64,000 nucleotides of DNA, from contig NZ_CP132480.1 in NCBI RefSeq assembly GCF_030770395.1, positions 3,427,801 through 3,491,800 of the forward strand. Reading direction: 5' to 3'. The number at the start of each line of letters is the position of its first letter. The first letter of the stretch is position 1. Shown here piece by piece: positions 55,315-64,000 of this stretch. This DNA comes from Telluria beijingensis (lineage in GTDB: Bacteria > Pseudomonadota > Gammaproteobacteria > Burkholderiales > Burkholderiaceae_D). The notes beneath the pieces are model-generated. The model was not told the origin of the DNA, made no database searches, and worked only from the letters and a program-made list of their open reading frames with translations. Made by a program: the position numbers and the translations under genes.

Positions 55315-57543
55315 ATGACCAAGATGTCCAAGATGCACAAGCGCGTTACCCGCGCGCATGGCGCAATGCTGGCGCTGTCCGCCGCGTTGCCGATCGCACC
55401 GGCGATGGCCCAGGCCACCACCGAGACCGCCCAACCCCTGCAACTGCAATCCGTCACCGTGACGGCCCAGCGCCGCACCGAGAACATCCGCGACGTGCCG
55501 GTCTCCGTCACCGCGCTCAAGGGCGATAAACTCGACGTGCTGGTGTCCGGCGGCGACGATATCCGCCTGCTGGCCGGCAAGGTGCCGAGCCTGAACGTCG
55601 AATCGTCGAACGGCCGTACCTTCCCGCGCTTCTATATCCGCGGCTATGGCAATACCGACTTCAACACCTTCGCGTCGCAACCGGTCTCGCTGGTGTACGA
55701 CGACATCGTGCAGGAAAACCCGATCCTCAAGGGCTTCCCGATCTTCGACCTGGCCAGCGTCGAAGTGCTGCGCGGTCCGCAAGGCACCCTGTTCGGCCGC
55801 AACACCCCGGCCGGCGTCGTGAAATTCGAATCCGAGAAGCCGAACCTGAAGAAGGTCGAGGGCTACTACAACCTGTCGGCCGCCTCGCACTACACGATGA
55901 ATGCCGAAGGCGCCGTCAACGTGCCTCTGTCGACCAATGTGGCGATGCGCGTGTCGGCCGTCGGCCAGCACCGCGACGACTACGTCAACAACTTCAGCGA
56001 CGTCGCCAAGACCCAGAAGCGCGGTGAACTCGACGGCTATAACGAGCACGCCGAACGCGTCCAGTTCTTGTACAGCAAGGACGGCTTCAGCGGCCTGCTG
56101 GGCTTCCACCAGCGCCAGACCAATGGCAGCGCACGCCTGTTCCGTGCCAACCTGATCAAGAAGGGCAGCAACACCTTCGCCGACGGCACCGACCTGGACG
56201 ACATCGTCACCAACGCCCAGAACTTCCAGAGCCTCAAGACCAACGGCATCAACCTGCGCCTGCAATGGGACCTGGGCAACTACAAGCTGCACTCGATCAC
56301 CGGCTACGAGCACATCATCGATTACTCGAGCCGCGGCGACATCGACGGCGGCACGCCTGCCGGCCCGGGCTTCATCCCGTTCCAGGTCGAGACCAATGGC
56401 TATATCGAGAACCTGGACCAGTACACGCAAGAATTCCGCCTCGAGTCGCAATACACCGGCCCGTTCAACTGGCAGGCCGGCCTGTACTTCTTCGACGAAG
56501 ACGTGACTGGCGGCAGCGACAACTTCAACAGCACCACCTATGCGCGTACTTCGCGCCTGCGCTCGACCCAGAAGAACGAAGCCTGGGCCGCCTTCGCATC
56601 GGCGAGCTACGACCTGACCCCCGACTGGACCATCCGCGGCGGCCTGCGCTACACCAAGGACGAGAAGGAATTCCGCACCATCGAAGCGACCAACGTCGTC
56701 CAGATCGGCCCGTCGTCGGTGGAAGAAAGCAAGGACAAGATCAACTGGGACGTGTCGGCCACCTACAAGCTGACCCCGACCGTGAACGTGTACGGCCGCG
56801 CCGCCACCGGCTTCCGCGCGCCGAGCATCGCCGCCGCCTCGGCCGAAGTGCCGATCACCGTCGCCGATTCCGAGACCATCAAGTCGTTCGAACTGGGCGT
56901 GAAGGCCGACCTGTTCGACCGCCGCGCGCGCTCGTCGTTCTCGATCTATGACTACACGATCGAAGACCAGCAGCTGACCGTGGTGGGCGGCAACTCCAAC
57001 GTCAACCGCCTGATCAATGCCGACAAGACCAAGGGCCGCGGCGCCGAGTTCGACTTCGAAGCGGCCGTCAGCACCGCCCTGCGCGTGAGCGCCGGCGCCA
57101 GCTACAACTACACGCAGATCCGCGACGGCAGCCTGTCGGTGAACAAGTGCGCGCAGTGCACCATCACCAATCCGCTGAACGCCGTCGGCCGCGTGATCAT
57201 CGACGGCAACCCGCTGCCGCAGGCGCCGCGCTGGACCTTCAACGCGACCGCCCGCTACGGCGTGCCGTTCCGCGATGGCGAGCTGTACGTCTTCACCGAC
57301 TGGTCGTACCGCAGCAAGATCAACTTCTTCCTGTACGAGGCGACCGAGTTCACCGGCGCGCCACTGACCGAAGGCGGCGTGCGCGTCGGCTATATCTTCG
57401 GCAACGGCAAGTACGAAGTCGCTGCATTCGGCCGCAATATCCTCGACCAGCGCCGTATCACCGGCGCCATCGACTTCAACAACCTGACCGGCTTCACCAA
57501 CGAGCCGCGCCAGTGGGGCATGCAGTTCAAGGGCAATTTCTGA
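55315..57543 (+). CDS. TonB-dependent outer membrane receptor
   Basis: A 742-aa receptor. A signal peptide (MLALSAALPIAPAMAQ, ending near residue 33) is followed by a TonB box-like LQSVTVTAQRR (about 44-54). Then comes the plug domain with VPSLNVESSNGRTFPRFYIRGYG and SVEVLRGPQGTLFGRNTPAGVVKFES, and a beta-barrel ending in the aromatic terminal NEPRQWGMQFKGNF. The sequence resembles the broad group of TonB receptors for siderophores or carbohydrates. Substrate cannot be told and no transporter genes lie beside it. The ribosome site AGGA at 55303-55306 supports ATG 55315. Confidence 0.93.
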   Translation: MTKMSKMHKRVTRAHGAMLALSAALPIAPAMAQATTETAQPLQLQSVTVTAQRRTENIRDVPVSVTALKGDKLDVLVSGGDDIRLLAGKVPSLNVESSNGRTFPRFYIRGYGNTDFNTFASQPVSLVYDDIVQENPILKGFPIFDLASVEVLRGPQGTLFGRNTPAGVVKFESEKPNLKKVEGYYNLSAASHYTMNAEGAVNVPLSTNVAMRVSAVGQHRDDYVNNFSDVAKTQKRGELDGYNEHAERVQFLYSKDGFSGLLGFHQRQTNGSARLFRANLIKKGSNTFADGTDLDDIVTNAQNFQSLKTNGINLRLQWDLGNYKLHSITGYEHIIDYSSRGDIDGGTPAGPGFIPFQVETNGYIENLDQYTQEFRLESQYTGPFNWQAGLYFFDEDVTGGSDNFNSTTYARTSRLRSTQKNEAWAAFASASYDLTPDWTIRGGLRYTKDEKEFRTIEATNVVQIGPSSVEESKDKINWDVSATYKLTPTVNVYGRAATGFRAPSIAAASAEVPITVADSETIKSFELGVKADLFDRRARSSFSIYDYTIEDQQLTVVGGNSNVNRLINADKTKGRGAEFDFEAAVSTALRVSAGASYNYTQIRDGSLSVNKCAQCTITNPLNAVGRVIIDGNPLPQAPRWTFNATARYGVPFRDGELYVFTDWSYRSKINFFLYEATEFTGAPLTEGGVRVGYIFGNGKYEVAAFGRNILDQRRITGAIDFNNLTGFTNEPRQWGMQFKGNF

Positions 57544-57572
57544 TCATTCAGATCGCCTGATCCCGAACCGAG

Positions 57573-57599
57573 AGGCCGCGCATTGCGCGGCCTTTTTTT
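57573..57599 (+). terminator. Rho-independent terminator after the TonB receptor gene
   Basis: A perfect 9-bp stem AGGCCGCGC/GCGCGGCCT (57573-57581 / 57585-57593) with loop ATT is followed by seven Ts (57593-57599), 30 bp after the receptor stop. Confidence 0.92.
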
Positions 57600-57930
57600 C
57601 GTTCTGAGGGCCTGGATGTGACAAAAATGCCGTAAGTGTGACATGAACGATGATCTACTAATTACCTTATTCGCAATGCATATGTGTTCAATATCTTAAT
57701 CGTGGCATGAAATATTCTGTGTAATTAAAAAATCGCCGAACAAATCATGTATTTGAAAAAATCGACGATTTAACCGTTGTATGCACGCCGAAAACGGTTG
57801 GAAATTGCGCTGACGACTCTTCCTTTCGCGCTACGCTGGGCTCGCCGCAATCAGACGGCACCGGCACTGCCGGTTCACAACGACACAAGCAAACCATCGC
57901 TTGACGGAAAATCTTGGATAAGGAAGAACC
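57600..57930. other. AT-rich intergenic region upstream of the S8 protease gene
   Basis: The 331-bp gap has no gene. It contains a direct repeat TGTGACA at 57617-57623 and 57637-57643, exactly 20 bp apart (two helical turns), and an AT-rich stretch (57640-57770) with several possible -10 elements. The spacing suggests two sites for one regulator on the same face of the helix. Confidence 0.4.
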
Positions 57931-59742
57931 ATGAAGCAAACGCATTCGATTCGTCCGACCGTATTGAAGATGTGTGCAGCGCTCGCGCTCGCGCTGGGTT
58001 CCGCCTCGGCCTTCGCGGCCGCAGGCGATGCCGGCGCCGGCGCACCGCAGTTCATCGTGGAGACCGACCGCATCATCGTGAAGTACCGCGATTCCAAGGC
58101 CGCCGCCAACGGCGCCATGGCGAAAGTCGCCGCCCTGAGCAGCGACCGCAAATCGAAGCTCGACCGCGCCGGCCAGCAGTTCGGCGTGGTGGTGAGGGAA
58201 AGCCATGCCATCTCGACCGGAGCCCAGGTGTTCAAGCTCGATCGCAAGCGCCACCTGAAGGAAGTGCAGTCGCTGGCGGCCGAGATGATGGCGCGCGACC
58301 CGGCCATCGAGTACGCCGAGCCGGACCGCATCATGACCCATATGGCGACGCCGACCGACCCGCGCTATACCGACCAGTGGCACTACTTTGAGGCCGCCGG
58401 CGGCCTGCGCCTGCCGACCGCCTGGGACAAGTCGACCGGCAGCGGCGTGGTGGTGGCGGTGATCGATACCGGCTACCGGCCGCACGCCGACCTGTCCGGC
58501 CAGCTGCTGGCCGGCTATGACTTCATCAGCACCGCCGCCATCGGCAACGACGGCAATGGCCGCGACAGCGATGCCAGCGATCCGGGCGACGCCGTGGTGG
58601 CAGGCGAATGCGGCGGCGGCCAGCCGACGCGCGACCAGGGCTCGAGCTGGCACGGCACCCACGTCGCCGGCACGGTGGCGGCGCGCACCAACAACGGCGC
58701 CGGCGTCGCCGGCGTGGCGTACAACGCCAAGGTCGTCCCGGTGCGCGTGCTGGGCAAGTGCGGCGGCTATACCTCGGACATCGCCGACGCCATCACCTGG
58801 TCGTCGGGCGGCAGCGTGTCGGGCGTGCCGGCCAATGCCAACAAGGCGCGCGTGCTGAACCTGTCGCTGGGCGGCGGCGGCGCCTGCGACTCGACCACCC
58901 AGAACGCGATCAACGGCGCGCGCTCGCGCGGTGCGGTGGTGGTGGTCGCGGCCGGCAACGACGCCGTCAACGTCAGCAACGCCAGCCCGGCCAACTGCTC
59001 GGGCGTGATCGCGGTGGCGGCCACCGGCCGCACCGGCGGGCGCGCTTCCTACTCGAACTACGGCAACCTGGTCGACGTGGCGGCGCCGGGCGGCGACGGT
59101 GCGTATGGCGTGCTGTCGACGCTCAACACCGGCACCGGCGCGCCGGCCTCGGACAGCTATGCGGCCTACCAGGGCACCTCGATGGCCACCCCGCACGTGG
59201 CCGGCGTGGCGGCGCTGATGCTGGCGCTGAACGCCAACCTGACGCCGGACGACATCGAGAGCAAGCTGAAGTCGACCGCGCGCGCCTTCCCGGCCAGCTG
59301 CTCGGGCTGCGGCACCGGCATCGTGGACGCCACCGCGGCGGTCAACTCGGCCAGCACCGGCGGCACGCCCGCCACGACCCTGGCCGAGAGCGAGTCGAAC
59401 AACACGATCGCCACCGCCAACCTCGTCAGCTCGGGCAATACGACGGTGAACGGCAATATGGGCTCGACCAGCGATACGGATTACTTCCGCGTCGACCTGC
59501 CGGCGGGTAAGACGCTGAGCGCGATCCTGACCCCGGGCCTGGGCAGCGCCGACTACGACCTGTATGTGTACAACAGTTCGGGCACGCAGCTGGGGACCAG
59601 CCAGAACGGGGCGGGCGCGGTCGATAGCGTCAGCTCGGCCAACACCGGCAGCAGCACGGCGACCCGCTATGTGCGCGTGACCTACTACAGCGGCGGCACC
59701 GGCGCTACCAATGGCAAGTACGCGCTGAAGCTCAGCTGGTAA
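57931..59742 (+). CDS. S8 family serine protease (subtilisin-like) with PPC domain
   Basis: A 603-aa secreted protease. It has a signal peptide (about residues 1-30), an I9-like propeptide (about 40-135), and a subtilisin catalytic domain. The triad is D179 (VVAVIDTGY), H241 (HGTHVAG) and S417 (GTSMATPHVAG). Cysteines in GECGGG, GKCGGY, GGACDS, PANCSG and SCSGCG suggest disulfides as in exported proteases. The C-terminal region (about 485-603, ESNNTIATANLV...DTDYFRVDLPAGKTL) is a bacterial pre-peptidase C-terminal domain that is often removed after export. The 3' end overlaps the convergent AraC-type gene by 11 bp. Confidence 0.93.
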   Translation: MKQTHSIRPTVLKMCAALALALGSASAFAAAGDAGAGAPQFIVETDRIIVKYRDSKAAANGAMAKVAALSSDRKSKLDRAGQQFGVVVRESHAISTGAQVFKLDRKRHLKEVQSLAAEMMARDPAIEYAEPDRIMTHMATPTDPRYTDQWHYFEAAGGLRLPTAWDKSTGSGVVVAVIDTGYRPHADLSGQLLAGYDFISTAAIGNDGNGRDSDASDPGDAVVAGECGGGQPTRDQGSSWHGTHVAGTVAARTNNGAGVAGVAYNAKVVPVRVLGKCGGYTSDIADAITWSSGGSVSGVPANANKARVLNLSLGGGGACDSTTQNAINGARSRGAVVVVAAGNDAVNVSNASPANCSGVIAVAATGRTGGRASYSNYGNLVDVAAPGGDGAYGVLSTLNTGTGAPASDSYAAYQGTSMATPHVAGVAALMLALNANLTPDDIESKLKSTARAFPASCSGCGTGIVDATAAVNSASTGGTPATTLAESESNNTIATANLVSSGNTTVNGNMGSTSDTDYFRVDLPAGKTLSAILTPGLGSADYDLYVYNSSGTQLGTSQNGAGAVDSVSSANTGSSTATRYVRVTYYSGGTGATNGKYALKLSW

Positions 59743-60730
59743 TCGCCTCGTCCGGATGACGGGCACGCGCGGCGTCGGTCGCGCGTTTTTTTTGCCGGTA
59801 CATCCCCGGCGCGCAACCGCTGCTGCGCTTGAACGCGGCGCTGAACGCGCTCTCGGACGCGTAGCCGAGACGCCAGGCGATCGTCGCCACCGGCGTGTCT
59901 TCCGCGCGCAGCGCCTGGCGCGCCAGCCGCATGCGCCAGGCCTGCAGGTACTGCAGCGGCGCCATGCCGACCAGCTGGCGGAAACGCAGCGCCAGCGCCG
60001 AGCGCGACATCGCGACTTCCTGCGCCAGTGCCTCGACGCTCCAGCGCCGTTCGGGCGCGCCGTGCAGCAGGCGCAATGCGGCGCCGATCTTCTGGTCGGC
60101 CAGGGCGGCGAGCCAGCCGTGTTGGGCGCTGCCTGGCTCACGCAGGGCCTGCACCAGCGCGATGCGCGCCAGCCCGTCGGTGACCAGGCGCGCTCCCGCA
60201 TCCGGCGCATTCGCTTCCTTGCCATACAACGCCAGCAGCGCGCGCAACGCCGGCGCGGCCTGCGCATCGGCGCGGATGTGCAGCTCGGGCGGCACCACCT
60301 GCTCCAGCAGGTCGCGTTGCAAAGCGTCGAATTCGAAGCGGCCGGCGATCATGTCCATGCGATCCGCTCCATCCGGATCGCCCCACATCATGGTATCGCC
60401 GCGCAGCGCCGCGAAATGGGCCACGCCATCCTGCGCCGGCAGTGCCGGATCGGTGGCGGCGATATATGGCCGGCCGCTGCGCATCAGCAGACAGTCGCCG
60501 GCCTCGAGCCGGTAGGGCTGCGCGTCGCCCTCGACCTGCACGTACAAGTCGCCGCGCAGCAGGGCGATGAATTTCAGGTAGGGATAGGCCGGAAAGCGCA
60601 GCGCCCACGGGCCGCCGGCCGTCATGCGCAATGCCGCGCCGCTGCGGACCTCGAGCAGGGCCAGCACGTCGGAAAGGGGATCGGAAGCGGGTTCTGGACG
60701 GTCGCGCATGAACGGTGGAGGACGCAGCAT
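59732..60730 (-). CDS. AraC family transcriptional regulator
   Basis: A 332-aa regulator. The N-terminal cupin-like sensing domain is of the AraC_binding_6 type (about 20-190: LKFIALLRGDLYVQVEG, LEAGDCLLMRSGRPY). Two helix-turn-helix motifs follow at the C-terminus (WSVEALAQEVAMSRSALALRF and TPVATIAWRLGYASESAFSAAFKR). It is divergent from an aldo/keto reductase gene with 60 bp between starts, which is the obvious target. An alternative start is M8 (60709). The 3' end overlaps the S8 protease gene by 11 bp. Confidence 0.88.
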   Translation of the reverse strand: MLRPPPFMRDRPEPASDPLSDVLALLEVRSGAALRMTAGGPWALRFPAYPYLKFIALLRGDLYVQVEGDAQPYRLEAGDCLLMRSGRPYIAATDPALPAQDGVAHFAALRGDTMMWGDPDGADRMDMIAGRFEFDALQRDLLEQVVPPELHIRADAQAAPALRALLALYGKEANAPDAGARLVTDGLARIALVQALREPGSAQHGWLAALADQKIGAALRLLHGAPERRWSVEALAQEVAMSRSALALRFRQLVGMAPLQYLQAWRMRLARQALRAEDTPVATIAWRLGYASESAFSAAFKRSSGCAPGMYRQKKRATDAARARHPDEAITS

Positions 60731-60790
60731 GGTGGGCCGCGCCGCCCGATTCTACACTGGCCCCATCGCTTCGTTTAAAAGGTCCCCCTC

Positions 60791-61819
60791 ATGCAATACC
60801 GACGACTCGGCAACTCCGGCATCATCGTCTCGCGCCTGTGCCTGGGCGCCATGACCTTCGGCGGCGCCGCCACGCCGCCCTACGACAAGGTCGGCGGCCT
60901 CGACCTGGCCGCCACCGAGCGCCTGGTGGGTTCGGCGCTGGACGCCGGCATCAACTTCATCGACACCGCCGACGTGTATGCCGACGGCGAATCCGAAAGC
61001 CTGCTAGGGCAGGCGCTGGCAGGGCGGCGCGAGCAGGTGGTGCTGGCCACCAAATTCCACGCGCCGATGGGCAAGGGTCCGAACGACGCCGGCCAATCGC
61101 GCCTGCACTTGACGCGCGCGCTCGAGGCCAGCCTGCGGCGCCTGCGCACCGACCACATCGACCTGTACCAGATCCATAACGTCGACGAACTCACGCCGAT
61201 GGAAGAAACCCTGCGCGCGCTCGACGACGCGGTGCGGGCCGGGAAGATCCGCTACATCGGCTGCTCGAATTTATCGAGCTGGCAGACCGCCAAGGCGCTC
61301 GGCCTGTCGCAGTTGCACGGCTGGTCGTCGTATGTGTCGGTGCAGGCCTGCTATTCGCTGGCGGTGCGCGACGTCGAGCGCGAGATCCTGCCGCAGGTGC
61401 AGGACGCGAACCTCGGCCTGATGGCCTGGAGCCCGCTGGCCGGCGGCCTGTTGTCCGGCAAATTCGACCGCGCCGGCAGCAGCGATCGGGATGCACGCCG
61501 CATCCATATCGACTTTCCGCCGATCGCGCCGGAGCACGGCTACACCGTGATCGATGCCGTCAGGCGCGTGGCGGCCCGGGTCGACGCCACGCCGGCCCAG
61601 GTGGCGCTGGCCTGGCTGCTGGGGCGGCCCGGCGTGACCACCGCCATCGTCGGCGCGCGTCGGCCGGCGCAGTTGCAGGACAACCTGGGGGCGCTCGAGC
61701 TGGCGCTGTCAGGCCAGGACCTGCAGGAACTCGACGCCGCCAGCAGCCTGCCGGCCTTCTATCCGGGCTGGGTGCAGGCGCTGACCAACGTCCACCGCAA
61801 CGGCTACCTGGCGCGCTAG
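60791..61819 (+). CDS. Aldo/keto reductase
   Basis: A 342-aa NADPH-dependent oxidoreductase with a TIM barrel. The catalytic tetrad is visible: D and Y in FIDTADVYADGESE, K in VLATKFHAP, and H in DLYQIHNVDE. The cofactor end LLGRPGVTTAIVGARRPAQL is intact. It belongs to the large Tas/YajO-like group; the natural substrate is unknown. Its divergent AraC neighbour suggests control by a small aldehyde or sugar-like inducer, which is inference only. Confidence 0.9.
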   Translation: MQYRRLGNSGIIVSRLCLGAMTFGGAATPPYDKVGGLDLAATERLVGSALDAGINFIDTADVYADGESESLLGQALAGRREQVVLATKFHAPMGKGPNDAGQSRLHLTRALEASLRRLRTDHIDLYQIHNVDELTPMEETLRALDDAVRAGKIRYIGCSNLSSWQTAKALGLSQLHGWSSYVSVQACYSLAVRDVEREILPQVQDANLGLMAWSPLAGGLLSGKFDRAGSSDRDARRIHIDFPPIAPEHGYTVIDAVRRVAARVDATPAQVALAWLLGRPGVTTAIVGARRPAQLQDNLGALELALSGQDLQELDAASSLPAFYPGWVQALTNVHRNGYLAR

Positions 61820-61848
61820 CGGCTTGCGCCAAACGGGATTTCGGACGA

Positions 61849-61868
61849 TACTGTATGCAATTACAGTA
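61849..61868. promoter_or_regulatory. LexA (SOS) box upstream of dinB
   Basis: TACTGTATGCAATTACAGTA contains CTGT-N8-ACAG (61851-61866) with consensus TA flanks, an almost ideal SOS box, 28 bp before the dinB start. It makes dinB the expected LexA target here. Confidence 0.88.
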
Positions 61869-61896
61869 GTCCTCCCCACGCGGGGCGGTCTCTAAG

Positions 61897-62985
61897 GTGA
61901 ATGCCCCGGTCCGAAAAATCATCCACTGCGATTGCGATTGCTTTTATGCGTCGGTCGAGATGCGCGACGACCCGTCGTTGCGCGGCCGTCCGCTGGCGGT
62001 CGGCGGCCGTCCCGACCAACGCGGCGTGGTCGCGACCTGCAACTACGAGGCGCGCCGCTACGGCATCCATTCGGCGATGGCCACCGCCACCGCCATCAAG
62101 CTGTGTCCCGACCTGCTGGTGATTCCGCCGGCGATGGAGAAGTACCGCATCGCCTCGCGCCAGATCATGGACATCTACCAGGACTATACCGAGCTGGTAG
62201 AACCGCTCTCGCTCGACGAAGCCTATCTCGATGTCACCGATTCGCCGCACTGCAAGGGCAGCGCGACCCTGATTGCGCAAGAGATCCGGCGCCGCATCTT
62301 CGAGATCGTCGGCATCACCGCCTCGGCCGGCGTGGCGCCGAACAAGTTCGTGGCCAAGATCGCCAGCGACTGGAACAAGCCCGACGGGCTGTTCCTGGTG
62401 CGGCCCGATGAAGTCGACGCCTTCGTCGCGGCGCTGCCGGTCAAGAAGCTGCATGGCGTGGGCAAGGTGACGGCCGAAAAGATGAACCGGCTCGGCCTGC
62501 AGACCTGCGCCGACCTGCGCACGTGGAGCATGGACAGGCTGCAGGAACACTTCGGCAGCTTCGGGGCGCGGCTGCATGATCTCAGCCGCGGCATCGATCA
62601 CCGCGAAGTGAACGTGTCGCGCGAGCGCAAGTCGATCAGCACCGAAGAAACCTATACGCCCGACGTACCCGACCTGGCCGCCTGCCTGGCCCTGCTGCCC
62701 GATCTGCACGAACACCTGCTGGGCCGCATCAAGCGGGCGAATGCCGAAAAATTCATCAACAAGCTGTTCGTAAAAATTAAATTTTCGGACTTCCAGCAGA
62801 CGACGGTCGAGTGCGTGGGTTACGCGCCACATATTCCGACCTATGCGCGACTGATGGAAACCGGCTGGGCCCGCGCCAGCCGCCCCGTGCGTCTGCTGGG
62901 CGTGGGCGTGCGCCTGGGCGACACCGAAATAGTCGAGCAATTGCGGCTGTTCGACGATGTTCTGGACGAATCGACAAGGTCCTGA
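61897..62985 (+). CDS. dinB: DNA polymerase IV
   Basis: A 362-aa Y-family translesion polymerase. The N-terminal IIHCDCDCFYASVEMRD has the catalytic aspartate D12 and Y17 at the steric-gate position, where E. coli DinB has phenylalanine. SLDEAYLDVT carries the second acidic pair. The helix-hairpin-helix region KLHGVGKVTAEKMNRLGLQ and the little-finger domain follow. The C-terminal EQLRLF is a beta-clamp-binding motif. The start is GTG 61897; no ATG is available before the conserved block. Transcription should be under LexA control. Confidence 0.95.
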   Translation: MNAPVRKIIHCDCDCFYASVEMRDDPSLRGRPLAVGGRPDQRGVVATCNYEARRYGIHSAMATATAIKLCPDLLVIPPAMEKYRIASRQIMDIYQDYTELVEPLSLDEAYLDVTDSPHCKGSATLIAQEIRRRIFEIVGITASAGVAPNKFVAKIASDWNKPDGLFLVRPDEVDAFVAALPVKKLHGVGKVTAEKMNRLGLQTCADLRTWSMDRLQEHFGSFGARLHDLSRGIDHREVNVSRERKSISTEETYTPDVPDLAACLALLPDLHEHLLGRIKRANAEKFINKLFVKIKFSDFQQTTVECVGYAPHIPTYARLMETGWARASRPVRLLGVGVRLGDTEIVEQLRLFDDVLDESTRS

Positions 62986-63059
62986 GCTTTTTATGCGACG
63001 TTGCCATGTAGCAGCGTAGAATATCGATCCTTTGAAATACTGACACAACCGGAAAACCT

Positions 63060-63956
63060 ATGTGGTTCAAGAATCTACAGATTTACCGTCTGCCGGCCCC
63101 ATGGGCCTACACCCCTGAACAACTGGAAAAAGCCCTCGAGCCGCAGAGCTTCGTGCCTGCCACCAGCAATGAATTGCTGCGCCAGGGCTGGGACAAACCG
63201 CGCCCGAACGGCGGCCTGGTGCACGTGGTGAACAAGCAGATGCTGATCATGCTGGGCACCGAAAAGAAACTGCTGCCGGCATCGGTCATCAACCAGGTGG
63301 CCAAGGCCAAGGCGGCCGAGCTGGAAGAGCAGCAGGGTTTCCCGCCTGGTAAGAAGGCGATGAAGGAACTGAAAGAGCGCGTGGCCGACGAACTGCTGCC
63401 GCGCGCGTTTACCCTGCGCAGCAATGTCTGGACCTGGATCGACCCGGTCAATGGCTGGCTGGTGGTCGATGCCGCGAGCCCGGCCAAGGCCGACGACATC
63501 GTGAAAATGCTGCTCAAGGCCGTCGACAAGATGCCGCTCGAATCGCTGCGCGTGCAGAAATCGCCGGTGGCCGTGATGACCGGCTGGCTGGAAGCCGATG
63601 AAGCGCCATACGGCTTCACGATCGACCAGGACACCGAGCTGCGCGCGACCGGCGAAAGCCGCGCCGCCGTGCGCTATGTGAAGCACACGCTGGAACCGGA
63701 CGATATTCGTCGCCACATCGCCGCCGGCAAGCAGTGCACCCGCTTGGCCATGACCTGGAACGACCGCGTCAGCTTCGTGCTGACCGAATCGCTGGCGATC
63801 AAGGGCATCAAGCCGCTGGACGTGATCAAGGAAGGCGAGAGCCCGACGTATAACGATGATGAGCGGTTCGATAACGACATCATGTTGATGACGGGTGAGC
63901 TGGCCAAGTTGCTGGCCGATGTGGTTGACGCACTGGGCGGCGAAGCCAAGGCGTAA
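63060..63956 (+). CDS. rdgC: Recombination-associated protein RdgC
   Basis: A 298-aa RdgC, a ring-shaped DNA-binding protein that limits RecA loading. The start MWFKNLQIYRL and the segments FVPATSNELLRQGWDKP, DELLPRAFTLRSNVWTWIDP and WNDRVSFVLTESLAIKGIKPLDV are characteristic, and the length is normal. GGAAA precedes the ATG, and a -10-like TAGAAT is at 63017-63022. It is the last gene in the window. Confidence 0.95.
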   Translation: MWFKNLQIYRLPAPWAYTPEQLEKALEPQSFVPATSNELLRQGWDKPRPNGGLVHVVNKQMLIMLGTEKKLLPASVINQVAKAKAAELEEQQGFPPGKKAMKELKERVADELLPRAFTLRSNVWTWIDPVNGWLVVDAASPAKADDIVKMLLKAVDKMPLESLRVQKSPVAVMTGWLEADEAPYGFTIDQDTELRATGESRAAVRYVKHTLEPDDIRRHIAAGKQCTRLAMTWNDRVSFVLTESLAIKGIKPLDVIKEGESPTYNDDERFDNDIMLMTGELAKLLADVVDALGGEAKA

Positions 63957-63982
63957 TCCGTTTACCCCTGGTGCGATGTTGT

Positions 63983-63997
63983 GGGGGGGGGGGGGGG
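63983..63997. other. 15-G homopolymer at the end of the window (likely artefact)
   Basis: The last 18 bases are 15 consecutive G followed by CCC. No other homopolymer of this length is present in the window. Poly-G tails are a known artefact of two-colour sequencing chemistry at read or contig ends, so the real sequence after about 63982 is uncertain. Confidence 0.7.
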
Positions 63998-64000
63998 CCC

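Overview
This 64 kb window is a GC-rich piece of a betaproteobacterial chromosome, most likely Burkholderiales, family Oxalobacteraceae (Massilia-like). The assignment is inferred from gene order and protein content: the block mlaFEDACB - yadGH - bolA - murA - hisGDCBHAFIE - HIT protein - tatABC, hemE next to priA, PEP-CTERM and DUF4214 proteins, and many secreted peptidases. No database was consulted. The window looks like core chromosome. I found no prophage, insertion sequence, integrase or CRISPR array.

Layout. 1-4.9 kb: the 3' end of gltD, then a MocR-type PLP-dependent regulator divergent from a three-gene redox set (NDH-2-like flavoprotein, heme-b-like membrane protein, azoreductase). 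A perfect 9-bp direct repeat lies in the divergent promoter region. 5.2-9.1 kb: the complete mla operon (F, E, D, A, C, B) for outer-membrane lipid asymmetry, ending at a clear terminator. 9.2-22.4 kb: a long co-directional run of a YadG/YadH-type ABC exporter, BolA, MurA, the full histidine pathway, a HIT hydrolase and TatABC, closed by a strong terminator. A DNA adenine methyltransferase gene sits inside the his run between hisD and hisC, overlapping both by 4 bp. A pair of inverted palindromic repeats separates hisA and hisF. 22.4-30.6 kb, minus strand: an S9 peptidase, a 1378-aa SNF2 helicase overlapping it by 4 bp, and a DUF885 peptidase-like protein. 30.6-34.3 kb: hemE and priA, separated by 548 bp of gene-free DNA carrying a cluster of DnaA-box-like motifs. 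34.3-39.4 kb: a PEP-CTERM protein, an orphan dihydrolipoyl-dehydrogenase-like enzyme, an SRPBCC protein and rep helicase. 39.5-49.2 kb: a serralysin-type protease with Ig-like and DUF4214 regions, slyX, three tandem M3 peptidases, a second inverted repeat pair and a DUF4404 protein. 49.3-54.7 kb: a YgiQ radical SAM protein, an AI-2E-family permease coupled to a cyclic-nucleotide-binding protein, and a divergent membrane diguanylate cyclase. 54.7-55.0 kb: tRNA-Val and tRNA-Asp with promoter and terminator. 55.3-64 kb: a TonB-dependent receptor, an S8 protease, a divergent AraC regulator / aldo-keto reductase pair, dinB behind a LexA box, and rdgC. The window ends in a 15-G homopolymer that looks like an assembly artefact.

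The histidine genes cover every step expected from HisG to HisD; the short HisG would need a HisZ encoded elsewhere. The secreted peptidases (three M3, serralysin-like, S8, DUF885) with the TonB receptor suggest a protein-degrading lifestyle. The items most worth following up are the methyltransferase inside the his operon, the DnaA-box cluster between hemE and priA, and the MocR-linked redox module with its candidate operator.
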